DNA of 64,000 nucleotides from positions 71,616 through 135,615 of the forward strand of contig CALEZI010000127.1 of the NCBI GenBank assembly GCA_937928755.1. Direction: 5' to 3'. The stretch comes from an uncultured Rhodanobacteraceae bacterium. GTDB taxonomy: Bacteria; Pseudomonadota; Gammaproteobacteria; Xanthomonadales; SZUA-5. The number at the start of each line of letters is the position of its first letter. Positions within the stretch are counted from its first letter, which is position 1. The notes under the pieces are model-generated. The model worked only from the letters and a program-made list of their open reading frames with translations, did no database searches and was not told the DNA's origin. A program made the translations under genes and the position numbers. This document shows positions 43,472 to 55,270 of this stretch, piece after piece.

Positions 43472-44341
43472 ATGTGTAGCGTATGCGGATGCGGCAAGAG
43501 CGAAGTCAGTGTGGAAGCCGGAATGTCGGTTCTGACCCCGCAGGCGCTTGCGCACCGTCATGACCATGAACACGTGCATGCCGACGGCACGCGGCATCGA
43601 CACGCCCATGGGCCAGCGCTGGTCCTCCCCAGCGTATCGGGCCTGTCGGCGCCGGGCGTCAGCGAAGCGCGTCTGGTGCGCATCGAAGCCGATCTGTTGT
43701 CGAAGAACGCGGAACTGGCGCAGCACAATCGCGAGCACTTCAGCGCGCATGGCCTGCTGGTCCTGAATCTGGTGTCGAGCCCGGGCTCGGGAAAGACCAC
43801 ACTGCTGGTACGCACCATCGAGGCGCTCAAGGGCAAACTGCCGGTGGCGGTCATCGAGGGCGATCAGCAGACCAGCAATGATGCGATGCGCATTCGCGCC
43901 ACCGGCGTTCAGGCGGTGCAGGTGAACACCGGCAAGGGCTGTCACCTGGATGCGTCGATGGTGGCCCGCGCCTTCGACCATCTGCATGAACTCAGCGATG
44001 GTGTGTTGTTCATCGAGAACGTCGGCAACCTGGTGTGCCCGGCCGGCTTCGATCTTGGCGAAGCGCACAAGGTCGTGCTCGCGTCAGTGACCGAGGGCGA
44101 GGACAAACCGCTGAAGTACCCGAACATCTTTGCGGCATCGAAGTTGCTGCTGGTGGCGAAGTGCGATCTGCTGCCGTTTCTCGATTTCGACGTCGACCTG
44201 CTGATCGCCAATGCGCGCAAGGTGCAGCCGGACATCGAAGTGCTCCGGGTTTCGGCGAAGACGGGCGAGGGAATGGACGCATGGACGCGCTGGATCGAGG
44301 CTCAGGTGGACGTAGGTTACGTTTCCCGCAGGGCTCCGTGA
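43472..44341 (+). CDS. hypB: Hydrogenase nickel-incorporation GTPase HypB
   Basis: 289 residues. It starts MCSVCGCG (high-affinity nickel site), has a His-rich stretch (HRHDHEHVHADGTRHRH) for nickel storage, then the GTPase domain with SSPGSGKTTLL, VIEGDQQTSNDA, ENVGNLVCPA and NIFAASKLLLVAKCDLLP. It drives nickel transfer with HypA. ATG at 43472 has GGGAGG 7 bases upstream. The last residues (VGYVSRRAP) come from a REP element. Confidence 0.95.
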   Translation: MCSVCGCGKSEVSVEAGMSVLTPQALAHRHDHEHVHADGTRHRHAHGPALVLPSVSGLSAPGVSEARLVRIEADLLSKNAELAQHNREHFSAHGLLVLNLVSSPGSGKTTLLVRTIEALKGKLPVAVIEGDQQTSNDAMRIRATGVQAVQVNTGKGCHLDASMVARAFDHLHELSDGVLFIENVGNLVCPAGFDLGEAHKVVLASVTEGEDKPLKYPNIFAASKLLLVAKCDLLPFLDFDVDLLIANARKVQPDIEVLRVSAKTGEGMDAWTRWIEAQVDVGYVSRRAP

Positions 44342-44343
44342 CC
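44312..44343 (+). repeat. Single REP of family 1 at the 3' end of hypB
   Basis: GTAGGTTACGTTTCCCGC pairs with GGGCTCCGTGACC, a diverged family 1 palindrome, and is read as the HypB C-terminus up to TGA at 44339-44341. Confidence 0.75.
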
Positions 44344-44357
44344 ACACGCTGGGCGCC

Positions 44358-44480
44358 TGTGGGAACGGGCTTGTATCGCGAGCTTTTGCGGCGAGCCAGC
44401 GAAAGCTCGCGGGGCGAGCCCGCTCCCACAGAATCGCCAGACTGCGCGGCTCTGCCTGTGGGAGCGGGTTTATCCCGCGA
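44358..44480 (+). repeat. REPIN plus single REP of family 3 between hypB and hypF
   Basis: A pair at 44358-44430 (TGTGGGAACGGGCTTGTATC ... CCGCTCCCACA) is followed by one more REP at 44457-44480 (TGTGGGAGCGGGTTTATCCC). The gap before hypF contains little else. Confidence 0.85.
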
Positions 44481-44504
44481 TCTTTTCTTTCGCCGCCGTG
44501 CGCC

Positions 44505-46730
44505 GTGACATCCGCACGCCGCCTGAGTATCCGCGTCCGAGGCCGGGTCCAGGGCGTCGGATTCCGTCCGTTCGTCTACGCTCAGGCGCGCCGGCTCGGG
44601 CTCACCGGGTACGTGCTCAACGACCGCGATGGCGTGTTGACCGAGGTTCAGGGCGAAGGCGTCGACGCCCTGGTGGCCGCGTTGCGCGACTTGGCGCCAC
44701 CACTGTCGCGAATCGATTCGATCGAGGTCGAAGCCATCGCGCTGGTCCGCGCCGAATCGAGTTTCATCGTCGCCAGCAGCGCGTTGGGCGGGGCGCTGCA
44801 TACCGAGATCGGCCCCGATGTCGGCGTCTGCGCCGATTGCCGGCGCGAATTGTTCGACCCGGCCGATCGGCGCCATCGCTATCCGTTCATCACCTGCACG
44901 CACTGCGGGCCGCGTTTCACCATCTGCGCGCGCCTGCCCTACGACCGTCCGCAGACCTCGCTGGCCGCTTTCCCGCTGTGTCCCGCGTGCGAGCGCGAAT
45001 ACACCGATCCCGGCAATCGGCGTTTCCATGCCGAGAGCACCGCGTGCGCGGTCTGCGGGCCGCGGTTGTCGCTCGATCCGCGCGCGATTCTGGCGCACCT
45101 GCGGCAGGGCGAGATTGTCGCGATCAAGGGCATCGGCGGCTATCACCTGGTCTGCGACGCGCGCAACACCGATGCGGTGGAACGACTGCGATCGCGTAAA
45201 CAACGCGAGGCCAAACCGCTTGCCGTGATGGTCGCCAATCTGGCGTCGGCGCAGGCACTCGCCGAGGTCGACGCCAGCGAGTCGATGCTGCTGACTTCGC
45301 GCGAGCGCCCGATCGTCGTGCTTCGCGCGCGCGCCGGCAACGGCATCGCCGCATCGGTGTCGCAGGACCTGCCGACGCTCGGCCTGATGCTGCCGTACAC
45401 GCCGATTCACTATCTGCTGTGTCACGCCGCGGCCGGCGAGCCCGACGGCAGCAACTGGCTCGACCAGCCGCAGCCGTTGGCTCTGGTGATGACCAGCGCC
45501 AATCCGCACGGCGAGCCACTGGTACATACCGATGGCGAAGCGCGTGAGCGTCTGGCTGGCATCGCCGACCTGATCGTCGACCACGACCGGCCGATTCTGG
45601 TGCGTTGCGACGATTCGGTGATGCGCGTGGTGGATGCGCGGCCGAGCTTCATTCGCCGTGCGCGGGGATTCACTCCCGAGCCGATCGATCTCGGCGCGGA
45701 CGGCCCATCGGTACTCGGCGTCGGCGCGTTCCTGAAGAACACCGTGTGCATCACGCGCGGACGCGAGGCCTTCGTATCGCAGCACATCGGCGATCTCGAC
45801 AATGCCGAGGCGCGGCGTTTCCTCGGCGAAACCGTAGCCCACCTGCAACGGATCCTCGATGTGCAGCCCGAATCAGCGGTCTGCGACTGGCATCCGGACT
45901 TTCCCAGCAGCGAGTTCGCGCGACAATTGGGGCTGCCGCTCACGCCGGTGCAGCACCACCACGCGCATGTCGGCGCCGTTGCTGCGGAGCACGGCATCAC
46001 CGGCGCGCTGCTGGGACTGGCGCTGGATGGCTACGGCTACGGCACGGGTGGGCAGGCGTGGGGCGGCGAACTGCTGCGGGTCGATGGCGCCAGTTTCGAG
46101 CGCCTCGGCCATCTGCATCCGCTGGCGCAACCGGGTGGCGATCGCTGCGCGCGCGAGACCTGGCGCTGCGCCGCGGCCGCGCTGCATGCGCTCGGGCGCT
46201 CCGGCGAGATCATTTCGCGCTTCAAGGACGAATCCCTCGCGCCGCTGGTGCTGCAACTTCTGGACCGCGGGCTGGCACCGCCCACATCAAGCGCCGGCCG
46301 CTGGTTCGACGCCGCCTGTGGGCTACTCGGGCTGCACTGGCATTCCCAGTACGAGGGGCAAGCGCCGATGGCGCTGGAGGCCGCTTTCACCGATGCGCAG
46401 ATCGTCGATGGCGGTTGGGCCATCGAAGCGGGTGTGCTCGATCTTCGCAGGCTGCTGGCGGCGCTCGCCGAACCGGGCCTCGATGCGCGTTCGGGATCGA
46501 ATCGCTTCCACGGCACGCTGATCGCAGCGCTGGCCGATTGGGTCGTACAGGCGGCGTCAGCCACCGGTTTGCGTCAGGTTGCGCTTTCAGGTGGGTGCCT
46601 GTTGAACCGGGTGCTGGCCGAGGGGCTGTCGTCGGCGCTGCGACAGCGTGGCTTGTTGCCGCTGCTTCCTCGTCTGTTGCCGCCCAACGACGGGGCAATC
46701 AGCCTGGGGCAGGTTTACGCTGCTCGTTGA
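44505..46730 (+). CDS. hypF: Carbamoyltransferase HypF
   Basis: 741 residues with the full domain set: an acylphosphatase domain (about 5-90, RVQGVGFRPFVY), two zinc fingers of CADC...CTHCGPRF and CPAC...CAVCGPRL type, a YrdC-like domain (KGIGGYHLVCDA) and a Kae1-like domain with QHHHAHVGAVAAEHG and SGGCLLNRVL. It makes the thiocarboxamide used by HypE to form the cyanide ligands of the NiFe centre. GTG start at 44505. The TGA stop overlaps the start of a repeat head. Confidence 0.94.
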   Translation: MTSARRLSIRVRGRVQGVGFRPFVYAQARRLGLTGYVLNDRDGVLTEVQGEGVDALVAALRDLAPPLSRIDSIEVEAIALVRAESSFIVASSALGGALHTEIGPDVGVCADCRRELFDPADRRHRYPFITCTHCGPRFTICARLPYDRPQTSLAAFPLCPACEREYTDPGNRRFHAESTACAVCGPRLSLDPRAILAHLRQGEIVAIKGIGGYHLVCDARNTDAVERLRSRKQREAKPLAVMVANLASAQALAEVDASESMLLTSRERPIVVLRARAGNGIAASVSQDLPTLGLMLPYTPIHYLLCHAAAGEPDGSNWLDQPQPLALVMTSANPHGEPLVHTDGEARERLAGIADLIVDHDRPILVRCDDSVMRVVDARPSFIRRARGFTPEPIDLGADGPSVLGVGAFLKNTVCITRGREAFVSQHIGDLDNAEARRFLGETVAHLQRILDVQPESAVCDWHPDFPSSEFARQLGLPLTPVQHHHAHVGAVAAEHGITGALLGLALDGYGYGTGGQAWGGELLRVDGASFERLGHLHPLAQPGGDRCARETWRCAAAALHALGRSGEIISRFKDESLAPLVLQLLDRGLAPPTSSAGRWFDAACGLLGLHWHSQYEGQAPMALEAAFTDAQIVDGGWAIEAGVLDLRRLLAALAEPGLDARSGSNRFHGTLIAALADWVVQAASATGLRQVALSGGCLLNRVLAEGLSSALRQRGLLPLLPRLLPPNDGAISLGQVYAAR

Positions 46731-47249
46731 GAGAACTGGTCACCCCCGGCGGCGTGCTTATTCGCGTATCGAACCTGTGGGAGCGGGTTTATCCCGCGAA
46801 AGCTCTCGCGGAGTGAATCCGCTCCCACATGAAAATCAATGCCTTACGGCATGTCCGGTGAGAGTTCTGGTCGCCCCTGTCGGTGCGCTTGTTCGCGCAT
46901 CAAACTGGCGGCGGCCATGCGGACTGCCTTTTTTGTCCGCAAAGGACGCAAAGGACGCAAAGAGAGCCTAGAACCCAGGTGTTGATGTTCTGCTGGCTTC
47001 GCTTTCCTTTGCGTTCTTTGCGTCCTTTGCGGAAAAGCTCTTCTTTCAGATACTTGCGTTATGTTTGGTGAGAGTCCCGGTCACCCCTGTCGGCGCGCTT
47101 TTTCGCGCAAAGAACACACGGAAGTAGGTCACGTTGCCTGCGCAGCAGGCTACGTGACGCTGTCCATTGTCACGTAGCCCGCTGCGCAGGCAACGTGACC
47201 TACAAATAAATGCTCTACAATCAAACGTTTAGAGGATGTTCTGTGAGAG
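46727..47249 (+). repeat. Composite array of three head-body-tail repeat units
   Basis: Three copies of a ~48-base head begin near GTGAGAG at 46727, 46857 and 47067, with a fourth GTGAGAG at 47243. Each shares GGTCxCCCCTGTCGGxGCG and TTCGCGCATC. The bodies differ: a family 3 REPIN (46776-46829), palindromic element A (46931-47035) and a family 1 REPIN (47124-47203). Related tails (CTTACGGCATGTCCG, CTTGCGTTATGTTTG) precede the second and third heads. Unit lengths are about 131, 210 and 175 bases. No coding gene is seen in the 601-base gap. Confidence 0.85.
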
Positions 47250-47331
47250 TGTCATGCCCGCAGGCTTGCCCCGCGAGCTTCGGCGCCCGGAAGCTCGCGA
47301 CGCAACGTCGCTGCCACGGGCCGCAAGCGCA

Positions 47332-47706
47332 TCAAGCCACCGCGTACTCGCGCAACTGGTCCAGCGAAACGACGCCGAGCGCGTTCAGGTGGGTCGCCTC
47401 GAGCACCACCAGCGGTGCCATGCCGGCAGCGTAGGCGTCGCGCCAGCGCGTGGCGCACAGGCACCAGCGATCACCGTGTTTCAACCCGGGGAAGCCGTAT
47501 TCCGGCCGCGGCGTGCTGAGATCGTTGCCCTCGGATCTGGAAAAACGCAGGAATTCGGAAGTCATCACCGCGCAGATCAGATGCAGGCCGCGATCGCTCG
47601 GGTCACCGCGACAGCAGCCATCGCGGAACCAGCCGGTCATCGGCTCGGTGCTGCAGGTCTGCAGCGGCGTGCCCAGTACGTTCAGAGGATGCGAAGTGGC
47701 GGTCAT
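47332..47706 (-). CDS. DUF2237 family protein
   Basis: 124 residues with the family pattern NVLGTPLQTCSTEPMTGWFRDGCC, CAVMTSEFLRFS, GNDLSTPRPEYGFPGLKHGD and RWCLCATRW. Conserved Cys residues suggest a metal or redox site, but no function is known to me. The ATG at 47706 is chosen by homology; the open frame extends upstream into a REPIN. It lies downstream of the aconitase gene on the same strand. Confidence 0.9.
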   Translation of the reverse strand: MTATSHPLNVLGTPLQTCSTEPMTGWFRDGCCRGDPSDRGLHLICAVMTSEFLRFSRSEGNDLSTPRPEYGFPGLKHGDRWCLCATRWRDAYAAGMAPLVVLEATHLNALGVVSLDQLREYAVA

Positions 47707-47735
47707 GTGGCGATTGCCCCAGGTTCTGCGCAGTT

Positions 47736-47799
47736 GCAGGAGCGACGCGTGCGTCGCGACCGGTGATGCCATTGGTCGCGACGTACACGTCGCTCCTGC
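47736..47799. repeat. REPIN family 5 between acnA and DUF2237
   Basis: GCAGGAGCGACGCGTGCGTC and its inverted partner ending GACGTACACGTCGCTCCTGC. Another copy, with GTAG ends, is at 55818-55908. Both outer tetranucleotides here have changed to GCAG. Confidence 0.88.
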
Positions 47800-47807
47800 A
47801 TGGATTT

Positions 47808-50489
<2,682 letters not shown>

Positions 50490-50868
50490 GGGTAGCCTCC
50501 GAGGATGCAGATGAATCACCGGGCGCCCACCGGTTCAACGGCAGATCGCCAGAATCAGCCCGCGATTATGGCGCAAGCGCCGCAAGACCGGGCGTCGACG
50601 AAAGACGAATTGCGGGCATGCGAAGGAAGAAAACAATCGCTGGTCATTGCGAGCAACCCGCTTTTGGGGAAAGCTGTACACGGGCCATGAACCCGCTGAG
50701 GGTCTCGGCTCTGGACGATGCATGAGCAGTGTATCCGTACTCTACTCTGGCGCTCTGTGCCCGGTTGCGAGATTGGTTCTGGTCGTGGTTGTTGGCGACC
50801 CTTCCTGGTTTTCCGCTTGTCGAAAGAGGAGTAGAGGCATGCCCCAACGTCAGTGCTCACAAGCTCCT
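50490..50868. other. 379-base intergenic region
   Basis: Sequence between the acnA start and the 3' end of the large secreted-protein gene. It should hold the acnA promoter, but I see no clear -35/-10 pair, no palindrome and no REP. Short open frames here lack ribosome sites and family signals. Confidence 0.5.
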
Positions 50869-53800
50869 TCACTCAAAGCCATTGGCAAACAGGATGTCCG
50901 ATCCCGCTTGCGACACGGTAAACACCCGGCCGCTGATGGTGATGCTGCCGGTGCGTGCGGCACCGGGATTGGCGGCGACGCTGTAGTTCAAGCTACCGTT
51001 GCCGGATCCGGTGTTGGCGCCGGTAATGCTCAGCCACGGATCGTTGCTGAGTGCGCGCCAGGGTCCGCAGGCGGAGGCGGTAATGCCCACGCTGAAGGCG
51101 CCGCCCGCGATACCTGCACTAGTGCCGGTCGGTGACAAAGCGCTTACCGGGGCACAAAGACTTGCCGTGAGTCCGAAGAAATTCAGATTCCCGGCGCCGA
51201 TCGGTCCTGCTTCGGTGAATGCACCGGTGCTCAGATTGACCGTGTACAAGCGGCCGTTCGCTGTGGCGACGCCGGTGGTGGTCACGCCGTTGGCGGCGAT
51301 GATTTCCAGACCATAGGCGTCGTTGGCAACGATTCCCGTACTGCCAATGACGCTGACCACGCCGCCGTTCGGCGATGGGGCACCGTTCAAACCGCCAATC
51401 GTAACCCATTGGTCGTTATTGAAATCCAGGCCGTAGAGCGTCCTTCCTGCCTGAAACAGATCGTTGTTGCTGTAGCTGACGCCATTGATGCCGGTGCGGG
51501 ACAGATTGCTGTCGGTGGCAATCAATGCGCCCGAAACCGGATTGACGCGGAAGTTGGGACCCTCGCGAGAGGTCACGCGGATCACGTCCGTGATTGGATC
51601 AAAATTGAAGCCATTGAAATCGGTATCGGGAAAGTTGGTCGTCCATGGTGTGGCGCTGACCACGGTTGCGGCACCCGTGACCGGATTGATTCGATAGATG
51701 CGCGCGGTTCGTGTCGCACCGTCGTCGACCAGCCCCAGACCATAAAGTTCGCCGGTGGCCACCCGGGTGTCGATTGCGACCAGCTTTTCAGTGGCGATCA
51801 AGCCGGTGAGCGCCACCGTGCTGACCGTTCCCAGGGTTGCCGCATTGAAGGTGACCAGGCTGTTGGTCTGGGTGAGGCCGTACAAGGTTGCGGAGATCGT
51901 CGCACTCGCCACTGGGCAATTGAGCGTCCAACTGCGGGCGACCGGGCTGCCGGGATTGGGCGTTTCCGTGCAGCTCAGGGTTCCGGTCTGCAGGCTGGCG
52001 CCGCGAGTGCAACTCAGGTTGATCGCCGCGTTGATCTGCGTACCACCCGCGGTGCCGGTCAGATTGATCGGCGCGTTGCTGATGGTGAAGCCGGCGGTGG
52101 CGCTGCAACTGCCCAGATTCACGGTGCCGGGCGCGGTGCCGCCGCTGGAACTGACGCCGATAGCGCTGGTCGCTGCGCCGGTGGGGCCGGCGGGAAAAAC
52201 GATGGTGCTGGCGGCGGTCGGGGTGTAGATGACGGTGGGCGGTACGGGTGCAGCGGGGGCGCTCTGCGCTTCAAAGGCGCCGATGTCGCTGCCGTCGCCG
52301 GCGGCGGCGTTGGTTATCCCCGCAAGATCAATCGGTCGGGTGAAGCCTGATCCGCGTTGGTCCGTGGACCTGCCCGAACCGACACTGCTGCCCGCATCCA
52401 ATGCTGCGCTGCCAAACAGCAAGGCGCGCGTGGGCGTGGGGCCGCCGTTGTCGGCGAGCGGGCCGAGGTTGCTGTTGGGCGAAGTAATATCCGTGGCCGT
52501 CGGCGCCAATACGCCGTTGTAGTTGTTGCTCAGGTTGAAGCCACGCGACGTGATGGTCGCGTTATCGAGGGTGATGAAGTTGTCTGGCGTATTGCCCGCG
52601 ATGATGGTGTTGCGCAGCGCAGTCGTAGTGCCAGCAGAGCCGGGAACTCCAACCGCGCGAATGCCTCCGCTTTGAGTTCCGACATTGTTGGCAATAGTGC
52701 TGTCGATCAATTCCAATCTGCTGCTTGTCCCGGTCAGTTGAACAGCCAGCCCTGCGGCGGCGAAGGCGTCGTTGCCGCTGACAGTGGAGCCCGCGAGACG
52801 CAAAACGTCTGCGCTGGCGCCGTAAGAAATCCCGCCGCCCAAGTTCGCCAGGTTACCGCTGAAGGTGCATCCCGCAAAAACGCCGCTTGCATCCGACAAT
52901 GAAACGCCACCGCCCGCGTTGGACACATTCCCGGTGACGTGGACATTGGTCAAGTAAAGGTCGCTTTGGCTGAGGATGCCGCCACCCTGGTCTCCGCCAC
53001 CCGTGGCTCGGCCGTTCGCGATGGTCATGCTGCGAATGGCGACGCCGCCCGCGACGCTTCCTGAAACGTTGAAGACACGAAATTCTGCCGCCACATTGCG
53101 CCGCACTTCCAGCCTATCCGCGCGAAAGCCGTTCACTGTCAGTCCGCTGATAATGGTCGGCAGCGCCGATGTCAGGTTGATCGTGCTGCCGGCATCCAGC
53201 GCAGGGGCAAAGACGATGTCGTCGAGGCCAGGGCCGTTGATGTTGGCGTCGGTAATGGCCTGATTCAGGCTTCCGGCTCCGGCGTTGGCGGTGGTACTGA
53301 CGATGATGGAGCGCATTTCCACCGCACCGATGTCGGCACTCGCGCCGAACACGCGCGGCTGGCCGCGCTGGTCCAGGGCTTGCCCCGACGCATCGCCCGC
53401 ATTCAGCGCCGGGCTGCCGCCCAGCAGGGCATGCGTCGGCGTCGTGCCGCCGCCCAGGGACAGCGGGCCCAGGCGGGGCGTGGCGGTGGTGATATCGGAG
53501 GCCAAAGGCGTCACCACGCCGTTGTAGTTGTTGCTCAGGTTGAAGCCCAGCGAGGTGACGGCTTGAGTGCCTGTGCCACCGATGGCGAAGTTGGTGGCGT
53601 TATTGGCAATCACCGAATTACGCAGAGTCGTTGTTGAGGTATTGCCAACGAGGGACGCGGTGAGAATGCCGTCGGCGCTGTTGTCGACAATGGTGCTGCC
53701 TACAACATCCAATCGAGCATTCGCAGCAAAGTGCTTTACGCCAACGCCGCGATTCGCGCTAATCGTGGAGTTCACCAGGCGCAAGACCTTCCCGGAATCT

Positions 53801-55014
53801 CCCTGATAGCTGATCCCAGCACCGTCACCTGACGTGTTTCCACTGAAGGTGCAGCCGGTGAAAACGCCGTCGGCAAATGCCAACGCAACGCCACCGCCAT
53901 TGGCTGCTCGATTTCCGGTAACGTGTACCTGGGTCAGCAATAGCTTACTATCGCTTGAGATCCCACCGCCGAAAAGTTGACTACCCGCATCACCATTGCT
54001 GATGGTCATCCCCCGAATATCAACTTGCGGAATGCCACCCGGAATCGTGAATACGGTAAACGCCGTCACCGCATTGAACGCCCGCTGCACCGTCAGCAGG
54101 TTCGCGCCGGGTCCGTTGATGGTCAGCGCTTCGCTGATGTTCGGCAATGCGGTCTGTAGCTCGATGGTCTGCGGCGCGTTGAACAGCGCGGAGAAATTGA
54201 TCTGATCGCCATTGCCGACGCCGGTGATCGCCGCATTGATCGCCTCGCGCAGTGTGCATTCGCTGTCATCGCACACGCCATTGCCCGGATCGGCAATGGA
54301 ATTGACGGTAAAAATCGTCGGCACCGTGATGAACAACAGCCAGCCACCGGAAATCGTGCCGGTATCTTGAGTAGCGTCGTCGACCACATACAGCTTCCAC
54401 TCTCCGTTGGGATTGGTCAGGTTGAACACGCTCAGGTCCGCCGGCGCATCGACCAGCGCGTTCGGTGCCGCGAAGGGGGCCGGAAAGGTGTCCAGCAAGT
54501 CGGTGCCGCCAGTGTCGTTGGAATAGTTGGCCGGCTTGGTCGTGCCGGTGGCCAACTGCAGGTCGTTGGGCAGCACGTTGGTTGAATTGGGATCGAAAAT
54601 CAGGTCGATCCCGCTGACGTCGATACCGGCACCGGCGTCCGACATCAGCACCGCCCGCTGCCCTTGTGGGCCTTCGAGGATGATGTCGACATCGTCCGGG
54701 AAGGTGTGGGTAAAGCTGGTCAACTGCACGCGCAGGCGGGTCAAGGACGGCGTCACGCCAGTCACGGTGGCCACCGAGGGGTACAACGCTGCCGACGCGT
54801 TGTCGTTGATCACAATCGGCGCGGTGTTGCCCGCAATGACCGTCGTGCCATCCGGCGCTTGCGGGTTCGCCGAAGCCGCGCTGGGCGTGGGGGCACTCGC
54901 CACCCGCGGCACCATGTCATGACGTGGGCCAGCGCCGGCGCCGACGCTGAATATCAGCGCGCCTAGCGCGATCAGTGATGCAACCCAGTTCGCACCCACG
55001 GCTCGCGTCGACAT
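50869..55014 (-). CDS. Large secreted beta-helix protein with P-domain-like, CSLREA and DUF4394 regions
   Basis: About 1381 residues. Signal peptide (ASLIALGALIFSVGAGAG) is followed by a proprotein-convertase P-like domain (about 60-210), a CSLREA signature (NGVCDDSECTLREAINAA), then two similar right-handed beta-helix regions, each closing with NLSNNYNGV and a LGPL...GG.TPT.ALL.GS.AL.AG segment. Next come a Cys-containing region, a DUF4394 domain (LYGLTQTNSLVTFN...LDFNNDQW) and a BACON/Ig-like C-terminal domain. It ends in DILFANGFE, a tail type frequent in secreted proteins of this lineage. Probably a surface or secreted adhesin-like protein. Start at 55014 fits the signal peptide better than 55095. 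Confidence 0.85.
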   Translation of the reverse strand: MSTRAVGANWVASLIALGALIFSVGAGAGPRHDMVPRVASAPTPSAASANPQAPDGTTVIAGNTAPIVINDNASAALYPSVATVTGVTPSLTRLRVQLTSFTHTFPDDVDIILEGPQGQRAVLMSDAGAGIDVSGIDLIFDPNSTNVLPNDLQLATGTTKPANYSNDTGGTDLLDTFPAPFAAPNALVDAPADLSVFNLTNPNGEWKLYVVDDATQDTGTISGGWLLFITVPTIFTVNSIADPGNGVCDDSECTLREAINAAITGVGNGDQINFSALFNAPQTIELQTALPNISEALTINGPGANLLTVQRAFNAVTAFTVFTIPGGIPQVDIRGMTISNGDAGSQLFGGGISSDSKLLLTQVHVTGNRAANGGGVALAFADGVFTGCTFSGNTSGDGAGISYQGDSGKVLRLVNSTISANRGVGVKHFAANARLDVVGSTIVDNSADGILTASLVGNTSTTTLRNSVIANNATNFAIGGTGTQAVTSLGFNLSNNYNGVVTPLASDITTATPRLGPLSLGGGTTPTHALLGGSPALNAGDASGQALDQRGQPRVFGASADIGAVEMRSIIVSTTANAGAGSLNQAITDANINGPGLDDIVFAPALDAGSTINLTSALPTIISGLTVNGFRADRLEVRRNVAAEFRVFNVSGSVAGGVAIRSMTIANGRATGGGDQGGGILSQSDLYLTNVHVTGNVSNAGGGVSLSDASGVFAGCTFSGNLANLGGGISYGASADVLRLAGSTVSGNDAFAAAGLAVQLTGTSSRLELIDSTIANNVGTQSGGIRAVGVPGSAGTTTALRNTIIAGNTPDNFITLDNATITSRGFNLSNNYNGVLAPTATDITSPNSNLGPLADNGGPTPTRALLFGSAALDAGSSVGSGRSTDQRGSGFTRPIDLAGITNAAAGDGSDIGAFEAQSAPAAPVPPTVIYTPTAASTIVFPAGPTGAATSAIGVSSSGGTAPGTVNLGSCSATAGFTISNAPINLTGTAGGTQINAAINLSCTRGASLQTGTLSCTETPNPGSPVARSWTLNCPVASATISATLYGLTQTNSLVTFNAATLGTVSTVALTGLIATEKLVAIDTRVATGELYGLGLVDDGATRTARIYRINPVTGAATVVSATPWTTNFPDTDFNGFNFDPITDVIRVTSREGPNFRVNPVSGALIATDSNLSRTGINGVSYSNNDLFQAGRTLYGLDFNNDQWVTIGGLNGAPSPNGGVVSVIGSTGIVANDAYGLEIIAANGVTTTGVATANGRLYTVNLSTGAFTEAGPIGAGNLNFFGLTASLCAPVSALSPTGTSAGIAGGAFSVGITASACGPWRALSNDPWLSITGANTGSGNGSLNYSVAANPGAARTGSITISGRVFTVSQAGSDILFANGFE

Positions 55015-55106
55015 GCGGATCACCAGTGTTGGATCGATGGGGCAGAGTACTCCATATGTGTGATGGCGGTCACACTTTGTGGCGGCGATGCTCACAGCCG
55101 CACGGC

Positions 55107-55179
55107 GTAGATTGGGCTAAGCGCAGCGTGCCCAACATGCGCGCGGAGTTGGGCACGGCTACGCCTTAGCCCAACCTAC
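55107..55179. repeat. REPIN family 4, second copy
   Basis: Begins GTAGATTGGGCTAAGCGCAG and ends GCCTTAGCCCAACCTAC. It lies upstream of the secreted-protein gene. Confidence 0.87.
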
Positions 55180-55270
55180 GTCTGTTGGCTGCAAACCCCA
55201 GGGTGACTGACGAATCACGCCAGGGCTTGCCTCGCTATACTCTCCGCTCAATCCCCGACGTGCCCACCCC

